12,904 nt of DNA from contig JAJRAT010000114.1 of the NCBI GenBank assembly GCA_028682845.1, positions 1 to 12,904 of the forward strand, read 5' to 3'. The notes under the pieces are model-generated. The model did no database searches, was not told the origin of the DNA, and saw only the letters and a program-made list of their open reading frames with translations. This stretch comes from Methanothrix sp. GTDB lineage: Archaea > Halobacteriota > Methanosarcinia > Methanotrichales > Methanotrichaceae. Shown here in pieces: positions 1 through 5,693 of the stretch; position 1 is the first letter of the stretch, and each line of letters starts with the position of its first letter. Made by a program: the position numbers and the translations under genes.

Positions 1-40
1 CAACAATACCTTTCCCAAACCGTGATACCCCATTTGGCAT
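1..40 (-). CDS. Partial CDS, N-terminal 13 codons only
   Basis: An ATG at 38-40 on the minus strand opens a frame that runs off the left edge and reads MPNGVSRFGKGIV. It is preceded by a GAGGGG Shine-Dalgarno-like stretch about 5 nt upstream and by a TATA box (TTTATATA, 85 to 78), which would put the transcript start near 55. The start is supported by these signals and not by homology, since 13 residues are too few to name a family. The gene would be transcribed divergently from the decayed gene at 302-722. Confidence 0.4.
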   Translation of the reverse strand, partial: MPNGVSRFGKGIV

Positions 41-77
41 GCTAATCCCCTCAAATTATATGAGGTATGACATATTC

Positions 78-87
78 TATATAAATC
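78..87 (-). promoter_or_regulatory. TATA box for the leftward gene starting at 40
   Basis: The minus strand reads GATTTATATA with an A-rich stretch just upstream (AATAA), matching the archaeal TFB/TBP element. Its distance to the ATG at 40 leaves a leader of about 15 nt that contains the GAGGGG ribosome-binding site. Confidence 0.45.
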
Positions 88-307
88 TTATTTAATTGAC
101 TATTGCAATCGATAAATTAATAAAAATCTATAATGATTATGACATAAATGATCTGCTAACCGAAGGCACATGGCTGCATGGTTAGGCCCCAGAATTCCTT
201 TGCCGGGACGGGATTGCTCTGCCCTGCAAAATGGACCGAATGCAATGAGCATGAGCATTGGAAGAATGATGAAACATTGTTGGTGAATGGGAGCGGATTG
301 AGTCATC

Positions 308-415
308 CCCCAAGTTACCCCTCAAGTCACCCCTCAAGTCACCCCTTAAGTCGCCCCCCAAGTCGCCCCCCAAGTCGCTCCACCAGTCACCCCACCAGTC
401 ACCCCACCAGTTGAG
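308..415 (+). repeat. 12-bp tandem repeat, 9 units, encoding PQV(T/A) tetrapeptides
   Basis: Nine contiguous 12-bp units follow the pattern CCN CAA GTC ACC. The first three are nearly identical. Units 4-6 have GCC or GCT in place of ACC, and units 7-9 use CCA CCA GTC ACC. The graded divergence suggests stepwise slipped-strand growth. In the ancestral frame each unit encodes one Pro-Gln/Pro-Val-Thr/Ala tetrapeptide. Unit 4 carries the stop TAA. Confidence 0.85.
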
Positions 416-541
416 GTGCTCTTGAGATTGTTGGAATCTGGAGGAGAGATGAGCAATTTGGAGATCCGGAAAAAGCTTGGCCTTAAGAATAGGACGCATC
501 TGCGGCATCGTTATCTAGATCCGGCTTTGACTGAAGGTTTC

Positions 542-626
542 CCATGGAAAACTGAATTTTAATGTCGATAGATCCTGTTTTCCATCCGTCACGTGTGAGC
601 CTCCGCCTGGGGCACATGGGCGTTTC
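542..626. other. 85-bp insertion in the decayed winged-helix gene
   Basis: The coding similarity to the winged-helix tail stops after GGT TTC (536-541) and resumes at ATT GAG (627). The intervening 85 bp is flanked by the 5-bp direct repeat GTTTC (537-541 and 622-626). It contains a perfect 9-bp inverted repeat, ATGGAAAAC at 544-552 and GTTTTCCAT at 577-585. The size is not a multiple of three, so it frameshifts the gene. Whether it is a small mobile element, or sequence left by excision or repair, is unknown. Confidence 0.45.
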
Positions 627-783
627 ATTGAGCAGACTATTCCAGACAAATCTAATAGCCGTCTGCAGAAATATCGGCTCACCGAGAAAGCCCGCGCCTG
701 GCTTGCTGAGGAGAAATCATGATATTCACAATTCTGGTACTGAATAATACGTCAGACCAGTCCGAACTCGGCAATGCCGGCAG

Positions 784-821
784 AAAAAAGGAGATTGAAG
801 GGACGACCAACGTGTCATCCC
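784..821 (-). terminator. Terminator of the gatCAB operon
   Basis: Sixteen nt past the gatB stop, the minus strand forms an 8-bp stem (GGGATGAC / GTCGTCCC, one G-U pair, 6-nt loop; 800-821). About 10 nt further on is a run of six T (789 to 784). A U-rich tract of this kind is the usual archaeal termination signal. Confidence 0.6.
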
Positions 822-836
822 GGCTAACTCATTGCT

Positions 837-2252
837 CTAAGCCTTATCCACCTCAGCCTTAACCAGCGCATGCACCTCGCCGGGACTCGCCTTTCCGCGC
901 GTCTTCTTCATGACCTGGCCCACGATGAAGTTCAAAGCCCGCTCGCTTCCTGCCCTGTAATCCGCAACGGCGGCAGCATTCTCCGCCACAGCCTCGCGCA
1001 CGGCCTTTTTCACCGCATCGTCCTCAGCTTTTCCGAGGCCCTTCGATGCCACGATCTCCGCCGGCGACTCGCCTTTCTTGTCGAGCAGAGTGCGGATGAC
1101 CTCTACGGCTCCATCTTCGGTGATCTTGGCGGCTTCAAGCATGTTCACGATCTCGGCCATGTGCTCCGCCTGGAAGCTCTCGATGCCGAGGTCGCGGTAG
1201 TTCAGCTCGCCCTTCAGCACATCCGCGATCCAGACCGCGGCCAGCTTCGGGGATGCCTTGGCGGCCACTGCCTCGTAAAAGTTGGCCACCTTGATCTCCG
1301 AGGTCAGGGACTTGGCGTGATCATCCGCCAGGCCGTACTCTTTCACGAACCTCTCCCGCTTGGAATCGGGCAGCTCCGGCAGGGCATCTCTTATCGCCGG
1401 CACCCATGAAGCGATGCGCATTGTCACCAGATCGCACTCCGGGAAGTAGCGGTAGTCGTGGGCTCCCACTTTGCTTCTGATGGAAACGGTGATGTTCCGA
1501 ATCTCATCGAAGTGTCGCGTCTCCTGCACGACTTTGATGTTGCGCCGCTGCATGTTCTTTTGCCGGGTGATCTCGTAGGAAAGTGCCTTTTCCACACCCT
1601 TGAAGCCGGAGATGTTCTTGACCTCGGTTCGGTCGCCGCCTTTCAGGGATATGTTGGCGTCCACACGCATCGAGCCTTCCTGAGAGCCGTCGAAGACATC
1701 CAGGTATTCGAGAATGCTCTTCAGCTTGTCCAGGAAGACGCGCGCCTCTTTGGGCGAGCAAAGATCCGGCTCGGTCACGACCTCCAGCAGAGGCATGCCG
1801 CAGCGGTTGTAGTCGACCATGGTGTACTTCGCCTTGTCGATGGTGCCGGCGTGAACCAGCCTTCCGGGGTCCTCTTCCATGTGGGCCCGGTTGATGCGAA
1901 TATTCCTCTCCGCCCCGTCGTCGCCCAAAATCATGATGTAGCCCTTGGTGGCCAGGGGAAAATCGTACTGGCTGATCTGGAAGCCCTTGGGAAGATCCGG
2001 GTAGTAGTAGTTCTTCCGATAGAAGAGCGTCTCCTCCTCGATGGTGCAGTTCAGGGCGAGTCCGACCTTGATGCCGTACTCCACAGCCTTCTTGTTTAAG
2101 ACGGGCAGTGATCCGGGCAGCCCGAGGCAGATGGGGCAGGTGTGGGTGTTCGGCTCTGAATCGTGGTAGTCTGTGGAGCAGCCGCAGAACATCTTGGAAT
2201 TCAGTTTGTTAAGCTGAACGTGAATCTCAAGGCCGATGATGACATCTTCCAT
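837..2252 (-). CDS. gatB: Asp-tRNA(Asn)/Glu-tRNA(Gln) amidotransferase subunit B
   Basis: GatB binds the misacylated tRNA, activates the aminoacyl side chain with ATP and passes it to ammonia delivered from GatA. In archaea, which use GatDE for Glu-tRNA(Gln), GatCAB normally makes Asn-tRNA(Asn). I chose the ATG at 2252 (471 aa, MEDVIIGLEIHVQLN) over an in-frame ATG nine codons upstream. The family starts at this point, and a GGAGGTG ribosome-binding site lies 7 nt before it. Visible hallmarks are the cradle-domain zinc cysteines C23, C25, C39 and C42, the TCPICLGLPGSLP motif, a GAHDYRYFPE core motif and a complete helical plus YqeY-like tail ending NFIVGQVMKKTRGKASPGEV. The gene is full length and starts 1 nt after the gatA stop, consistent with translational coupling. 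Confidence 0.96.
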   Translation of the reverse strand: MEDVIIGLEIHVQLNKLNSKMFCGCSTDYHDSEPNTHTCPICLGLPGSLPVLNKKAVEYGIKVGLALNCTIEEETLFYRKNYYYPDLPKGFQISQYDFPLATKGYIMILGDDGAERNIRINRAHMEEDPGRLVHAGTIDKAKYTMVDYNRCGMPLLEVVTEPDLCSPKEARVFLDKLKSILEYLDVFDGSQEGSMRVDANISLKGGDRTEVKNISGFKGVEKALSYEITRQKNMQRRNIKVVQETRHFDEIRNITVSIRSKVGAHDYRYFPECDLVTMRIASWVPAIRDALPELPDSKRERFVKEYGLADDHAKSLTSEIKVANFYEAVAAKASPKLAAVWIADVLKGELNYRDLGIESFQAEHMAEIVNMLEAAKITEDGAVEVIRTLLDKKGESPAEIVASKGLGKAEDDAVKKAVREAVAENAAAVADYRAGSERALNFIVGQVMKKTRGKASPGEVHALVKAEVDKA

Positions 2253-2253
2253 T

Positions 2254-3684
2254 CTAAACCACCTCCGGCTTCTTCTCATGGAAAGGCGTGGCCGCCTCGA
2301 AGGCCTGAGCCGCCTGAAGGACCGTGGCCTCGTCGAAGTGCTTTCCGATCAGTTGCAGGCCCACGGGCAGGTGCCCGGCAAAGCCGCAGGGCACGGAGAT
2401 GGCGGGAACGCCTGCCAGATTGATGGGCACTGTAAACACATCCGCCAGATAGAGCGAGAGTGGATCGTTGATGCGCTCCCCGATTCGGAAAGCGGGAATG
2501 GGCATGGTAGGTCCTGCCACTAAATCGACATCCTTGAAAGCCTTCAGGAAATCGTTCTTGATGAGCGTTCTAACCTTGAGAGCCTTGAGGTAGTAGCGGC
2601 CATAGTAGCCCGCCGAGAGGGCATAGGTTCCGAGCAGTATGCGCCTCTTCACCTCCGGCCCGAAGCCCTTGGACCTGATATCCGAGAACGTGGTGTGCCA
2701 GTCCTTGTCCTCGCCCTCTCGCAAGCCGTAGCGCAGGCCGTCGAAGCGGGCCAGGTTGCTGGACGCCTCGCTCATGGCGATGACGTAGTAGGCCGCCAAC
2801 GCGTGCTTGGTGTGGGGCAGGCTGACCTCCTGCCACGTGGCTCCCAGCCCCTCCAGGGTGTGAATGGCATCCCAGACCGCTTTCTCCACGTCCTTGTTCA
2901 CGCCCTCGCCGAAGTACTCCTTGGGAATGCCGATCTTCAGGCCCTTAACGCCCTCTTTCACCGGCAGGTAGTCGCTCTTTCCCTCAGCCGAGGTCGTGTC
3001 CCTGCCGTCATGTCCGGCTATGATTTGCATGAGCAGTGCCGTGTCCTCGACGGTGTGGGTCAGCGGCCCGATCTGCTCCAGCGAGTTTGCATAAGCCACC
3101 AGGCCGTAGCGCGAGACGAGGCCGTAGGTGGGCTTCAGCCCCACGATGCCGCAGAAGGATGCCGGACAGCGCACCGAGCCGCCCGTATCCGAGCCAAGAG
3201 CACATGGTGCTTCGCCGCCCGCCACGACGGCTGCACTGCCGCCGCTGGAGCCTCCCGGAACCGTGTTCAGGTCCCAGGGATTTTTGGTCGGCCCGAAGCA
3301 ACTCGTCTCTGTGGAAGAGCCCATAGCGAACTCGTCCATGTTGGTCTTGCCCATGATGATGGCCCCCTCCGCTTTGAGCCGCTCAATGACGTGAGCATCG
3401 TAGGGCGGAATGTATCCCTGCAGGATGCGGGAACTGCAGCAGGTCTGAATGCCCCTGGTGGAGATGCACTCCTTGATGGCGATGGGAACACCGGCCAAAA
3501 GCCCCTGACCCTGTCCGGGCGACCTGTCCCGGTCGAAATCACGGGCCTGCTGAAGGGCGCTCTCCTTGGCCAGAGTCGTGAAGCCGTTCAGTTTGCTCCT
3601 CTCGATCTTCTCAAACAGCTTGCAAAGGTAATCCTCGGCGGAGCCGGACCGGAGTTGCTCTCTTAATTCGCCGAGCATATTCAC
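2254..3684 (-). CDS. gatA: Asp-tRNA(Asn)/Glu-tRNA(Gln) amidotransferase subunit A (glutaminase/amidase)
   Basis: GatA is the amidase-signature subunit that releases ammonia from glutamine or asparagine and channels it to GatB. The protein is about 476 aa. The Ser-cisSer-Lys triad can be placed at K71 (AIKECIS), S146 (in GGSSGGS) and S170 (SDTGGSVR); the spacing matches known GatA proteins. GKTNMDEFAMGSSTE and GLKPTYGLVSRYGLVAYANS are also typical. The start is either GTG at 3684, overlapping the gatC stop as GTGA with GAGG 5 nt upstream, or ATG at 3678 two codons later. I prefer the GTG because of the overlap and spacing. No truncation is seen. Confidence 0.96.
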   Translation of the reverse strand: MNMLGELREQLRSGSAEDYLCKLFEKIERSKLNGFTTLAKESALQQARDFDRDRSPGQGQGLLAGVPIAIKECISTRGIQTCCSSRILQGYIPPYDAHVIERLKAEGAIIMGKTNMDEFAMGSSTETSCFGPTKNPWDLNTVPGGSSGGSAAVVAGGEAPCALGSDTGGSVRCPASFCGIVGLKPTYGLVSRYGLVAYANSLEQIGPLTHTVEDTALLMQIIAGHDGRDTTSAEGKSDYLPVKEGVKGLKIGIPKEYFGEGVNKDVEKAVWDAIHTLEGLGATWQEVSLPHTKHALAAYYVIAMSEASSNLARFDGLRYGLREGEDKDWHTTFSDIRSKGFGPEVKRRILLGTYALSAGYYGRYYLKALKVRTLIKNDFLKAFKDVDLVAGPTMPIPAFRIGERINDPLSLYLADVFTVPINLAGVPAISVPCGFAGHLPVGLQLIGKHFDEATVLQAAQAFEAATPFHEKKPEVV

Positions 3685-3962
3685 ACGATCCTCGGGCTCT
3701 TGAAGTAGCCGTCCAGGCTGCGCGGTGCATTCTTCAGGGCATCTTCCTGAGACAGAGAGGGACGGGCCACATCTTCCCGGAAGATGTTGGCCAAATCCAC
3801 GACGCGATAGGTGGGCTCCACTCCTTCCGTGTCGACCTCGTCCAATTGATGGAAGTAATCCAGAATGGAGTTGAACTGCTTCACGAAATCATCCTTTTCG
3901 GTATCTTCAACCTTGATGCTGGCAAGCCAGCCGATGTGCTCCACATCATCCCTTGTGATCAT
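3681..3962 (-). CDS. gatC: Asp-tRNA(Asn)/Glu-tRNA(Gln) amidotransferase subunit C
   Basis: GatC is the small subunit (93 aa) that wraps around the GatA-GatB interface and stabilises the complex. Family features visible are an N-terminal helix (TRDDVEHIGWLASIKVEDTE), a second helix (FVKQFNSILDYFHQLDEVDT), the GVEPTYRVV segment followed by FREDVARPSLSQEDAL, and a C-terminal GYFKSPRIV that in the family packs against GatA. It is the first gene of the C-A-B operon and overlaps gatA by 4 nt. The ATG at 3962 is preceded by GTGAG with 5-nt spacing and by a TATA box about 55 nt upstream. Confidence 0.95.
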   Translation of the reverse strand: MITRDDVEHIGWLASIKVEDTEKDDFVKQFNSILDYFHQLDEVDTEGVEPTYRVVDLANIFREDVARPSLSQEDALKNAPRSLDGYFKSPRIV

Positions 3963-4014
3963 GTCATCTCACGCCTCTAATTAGCAGCAACTGACGTTTA
4001 TTTCTTAGTATCCG

Positions 4015-4023
4015 TATAAATAT
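4015..4023 (-). promoter_or_regulatory. TATA box of the gatCAB operon
   Basis: The minus strand reads ATATTTATA. Initiation about 25 nt downstream would fall near 3990, giving a leader of about 30 nt before the gatC ATG at 3962. Confidence 0.5.
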
Positions 4024-4080
4024 GACTCTTCGCCGTTTTACCCTTTCGCCGGGGCAATTATCATTTGCATTTCTGCATTT

Positions 4081-4176
4081 CTACCATGCCAGAAACCTTC
4101 TTATCAGATATAAAGGCTCTTTGGGATCAAAGCAAACGACCTTGCCGGGCGGCTCGAACCGAATTCTGAAAGCACC
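4081..4176 (-). pseudogene. Possible coding remnant, start not found
   Basis: A minus-strand frame open from 4245 and ending in TAG at 4081 contains a protein-like stretch: GAFRIRFEPPGKVV, then CFDPKEPLYLIRRFLAW (4176-4084). Base composition in this segment is richer in GC than the AT-rich flanks, as in real genes here. There is no ATG or GTG start and no ribosome-binding site. A TTG at 4227-4225 is the only alternative start, and it would add low-complexity AT-rich sequence. I do not recognise the family. It may be the 3' end of a decayed gene or a chance open frame. Confidence 0.22.
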
Positions 4177-4413
4177 TTGAATATGAAATTTGTTAATAAA
4201 ATTTGTTGTGAAAATTTGTGATATCAAATCGGTAAATCGAGATCGCTATCCGGATTCATGAAAGCTCGAGACTATCCCCAAGAATTAACGGTTCCTCGCC
4301 AATTCCAAAATAATAAAGTCAAATTTATAATCATGATTTGTTATTCATTTTATCATCAGGACGCACCGATCCTATCAGGAGGCTTTGCTCGATTAAAAGT
4401 ACTCCTGCCACAT

Positions 4414-5271
4414 TCAAGTAGGTCGGTTTTTCAGCGTGGCAATTATCGCAACCAAAAGGGCCAGCGCCACGATTCCCTGCACCCATAAAAATGCTATAAA
4501 GTCGCTGTAAGTGCCGATGGGCGGCGTTCCTGGGAGAGAGTTGCGAAAGCTGAAGAGTCCAAACAGGAGTGCGGCAAAAAGGGCAGGCATACGAACATTG
4601 TACCACCCAGAGAACATGAGAACTATTAGGGCAAAGACGCCGATCCCGATGGCCCACATCACAACGATTCCAGCCATCGCCGCACCCCGGACCGTCCAGG
4701 AGCGCGTCACCGTCATCTTCATGGCATTGACACCATCGGGAAGATCGGAAAGATGCTCCGACAGCGGCTCCAGGCTGATCTTGAATCCGGGAACGCTGCC
4801 CCGGAAGAGAACCGCCGAAGGCACGATGAGATCGGGATTGGTCCGATTGAGCGCAAATATCAGTTGTATCGAATGTTCATCGAAGGGATAATCGTTGACC
4901 TGTCCCACCATAACATAAGAAAGCTCAACGGCTGAAATCGGCACGCCTCTCGAAAATACCCTGCTGGAGTCGGAGCGCGCGGCTTCCGGCGCGATCAATT
5001 TGAGATCATAAATGCAACTCAAGCCGTCGTCGCTGAGTTTTCCTTCGGGATAAAAGGAAAGACGAATCTTGGCCTCCTCTTTTTGCGGGTCCAGCGAGAC
5101 GATATTTGCCACCATATCCACGCGATCGGATTTGTTTGTGTCGCCCGCAACAAATAGCGTGACCTGGTCTTCGCTCTCGCTCTGGTAGGCGCTCAATGCT
5201 AAGTAATAGGAGCAAACAAAGATAATGACGGCGACCAGCCCGCCTATGGCAGCGGCTTTTTTATTCGGCAT
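4414..5271 (-). CDS. DUF4436-type membrane protein
   Basis: This is a 285-residue protein of unknown function. Residues 7-29 form a hydrophobic N-terminal segment after a short basic start (MPNKK), acting as an uncleaved anchor or signal. Residues 30-195 form an extracytoplasmic beta-rich domain containing the motif NDYPFDEHS (126-134). The C-terminal part has about three membrane helices near 197-220, 228-243 and 258-280. Between the last two lies FRNSLPGTPPIGTYSDF (242-258). The YPFD motif, the arginine before the helices and the R-x-x-x-PG-x-PP-x-G loop match the DUF4436 layout as I remember it. The ribosome-binding site is weak (GAGTG). The gene is monocistronic, on the same strand as the S-layer gene but 422 bp away, so co-transcription is unlikely. 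An envelope role is inferred from topology only. Confidence 0.75.
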   Translation of the reverse strand: MPNKKAAAIGGLVAVIIFVCSYYLALSAYQSESEDQVTLFVAGDTNKSDRVDMVANIVSLDPQKEEAKIRLSFYPEGKLSDDGLSCIYDLKLIAPEAARSDSSRVFSRGVPISAVELSYVMVGQVNDYPFDEHSIQLIFALNRTNPDLIVPSAVLFRGSVPGFKISLEPLSEHLSDLPDGVNAMKMTVTRSWTVRGAAMAGIVVMWAIGIGVFALIVLMFSGWYNVRMPALFAALLFGLFSFRNSLPGTPPIGTYSDFIAFLWVQGIVALALLVAIIATLKNRPT

Positions 5272-5354
5272 TGGTAAACACTCTACGAGGCAGTTATTCG
5301 ATTTTTCTCAGATTCATTTGATTCGTCTGAAACATCTCAGATCTGTTTGATACC

Positions 5355-5387
5355 ACTATGGTCTACGATGCTACTATGGTCTACGAT
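5355..5387. repeat. 18-bp-period direct repeat upstream of the DUF4436 gene
   Basis: The 15-bp sequence ACTATGGTCTACGAT occurs at 5355-5369 and again at 5373-5387, with a 3-bp spacer. It lies about 85-115 bp upstream of the DUF4436 start. Two copies could be a binding-site pair or simply a slippage product. Confidence 0.75.
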
Positions 5388-5502
5388 TCTACACTGGTCG
5401 GATCTCGATCTGCTAGACAATAAGCAATTGTCCTCTTCCTAAATAAATACATTATCAAAAAATGAATTCCAGGTCGCAAGTTATAGAAAAGCAGGCAGAA
5501 GA

Positions 5503-5523
5503 CCCCTCCCTTTAGGGGGCGGG
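5503..5523 (-). terminator. GC-rich hairpin, possible terminator or mobile-element end
   Basis: On either strand the sequence CCCCTCCC TTTA GGGGGCGGG can fold into a strong stem with a 4-nt loop and one mismatch. On the minus strand it is followed by TTCTGCCTGCTTTTC. It lies 170 bp beyond the S-layer stop, so it could be a back-up terminator. Its form also resembles the subterminal hairpin at the right end of IS200/IS605-type elements. Confidence 0.35.
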
Positions 5524-5589
5524 AGTGGTCACAACGCGGGTCATAATTGTAAACCGGCCCATTGCCATTTAAACTAACTCATTTTTTTT

Positions 5590-5625
5590 AACTTATTTTT
5601 TAACTTATTTTTTAACTTATTTTTT
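5590..5625. repeat. Perfect 12-bp tandem repeat, three copies (AACTTATTTTTT)
   Basis: Three identical units run at 5590-5601, 5602-5613 and 5614-5625, preceded by an eight-T run at 5582-5589. Each unit ends in six T on the plus strand. Both flanking genes run leftward, so these T-runs are in the wrong orientation to terminate them. Confidence 0.9.
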
Positions 5626-5666
5626 CTAAACTCAAAATTTTCGGATAAAGACATTTCCAATTTTGT

Positions 5667-5687
5667 GAAATAATAAAAAAGAAAGAC
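5667..5687 (-). terminator. U-tract terminator of the S-layer gene
   Basis: Starting about 7 nt past the stop at 5694, the minus strand reads GTCTTTCTTTTTTATTATTTC. This is a pyrimidine- and T-rich run without a strong stem, typical of archaeal intrinsic termination. Confidence 0.5.
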
Positions 5688-5693
5688 AAGGGC

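Larger units (their letters stand above)
302..722 (+). pseudogene. Decayed gene: PQV-repeat linker plus C-terminal winged-helix tail
   Basis: Reading the frame beginning at 302 gives nine PQVT/PQVA/PPVT-type units (308-415), then a helix-turn-helix-like segment: EVLLRLLE, MSNLEIRKKLGLKNRTHLR, YLDPALTEGF (to 541). After an 85-bp interruption the tail resumes at 627 in another frame as IEQTIPDKSNSRLQKYRLTE and ends AWLAEEKS at TGA 720-722. From family knowledge, this is the typical C-terminus of Fic-domain proteins and of AlbA_2/RecG-like ATP-binding regulators, whose (T)PQV or GVS repeats join the catalytic part to a winged helix. Lesions seen: a TGA at 299-301, a TAA at 347-349 (CAA to TAA inside the repeats) and the 85-bp insertion, which shifts the frame. 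No N-terminal catalytic domain is visible upstream. A SIGRMMK-like stretch at 253-273 could be a relic of the AlbA_2 type, but I do not rely on it. The parent family (Fic or AlbA_2) cannot be settled from the tail alone. Confidence 0.65.
3963..4413. other. Intergenic spacer gatC / DUF4436 gene
   Basis: This 451-bp stretch holds the gatCAB promoter at its left end and the coding-like remnant at 4081-4176. At its right end is a weak 6-bp inverted repeat (CAGGAG 4376-4381 / CTCCTG 4402-4407) a few nt beyond the stop of the DUF4436 gene. That repeat is followed on the minus strand by AT-rich sequence that could terminate the transcript. I see no tRNA or intact gene in it. Confidence 0.5.
5272..5693. 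other. Repeat-rich intergenic spacer between the S-layer gene and the DUF4436 gene
   Basis: The 422-bp spacer has no convincing gene. From right to left it holds the U-tract terminator of the S-layer gene, a perfect 12-bp T-rich tandem repeat, a GC-rich hairpin and an 18-bp-period direct repeat. The only TATA-like element facing the DUF4436 gene (GTATTTATTT, 5450 to 5441) would give a leader of about 150 nt containing the direct repeat. A short minus-strand frame (MAMGRFTIMTRVVTTPAP, stop inside the hairpin at 5513) is too small to call a gene. Confidence 0.5.

Noticed and set aside
156..185. Hairpin CTAACC / GGTTAG
   Set aside because: Only 6 bp of stem with an 18-nt poorly paired interior and no nearby gene end. 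Not distinguishable from chance.
100..306. Minus-strand 68-residue frame with a hydrophobic, signal-like start (CFIILPMLMLIAFGPF) and GAGGGG upstream
   Set aside because: It overlaps the repeat array at its 5' end, has no recognisable family and is in a decayed region. A chance frame is more likely, although a small secreted peptide cannot be excluded.
178..414. Plus-strand SHPS/SRPPS-rich frame through the 12-bp repeats
   Set aside because: It is an alternative-frame reading of the PQV array. The other frame joins to a real winged-helix sequence, so this one is a shadow.
308..415. CRISPR array
   Set aside because: Units are 12 bp, contiguous and coding, with no unique spacers.
870..3666. 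Several long plus-strand frames opposite gatB and gatA
   Set aside because: The minus-strand proteins match GatB and GatA over their full length. The opposite frames are a by-product of GC-rich codon use.
4133..4170. Minus-strand GGTTCGAGCC, resembling a tRNA T-loop
   Set aside because: The flanking 5-nt segments do not pair to form a T-stem and no acceptor or anticodon arm can be drawn. The region reads better as a protein-coding remnant.
4258..4488. Plus-strand 76-residue frame
   Set aside because: It overlaps the end of the DUF4436 gene, lacks a ribosome-binding site and has no family features.
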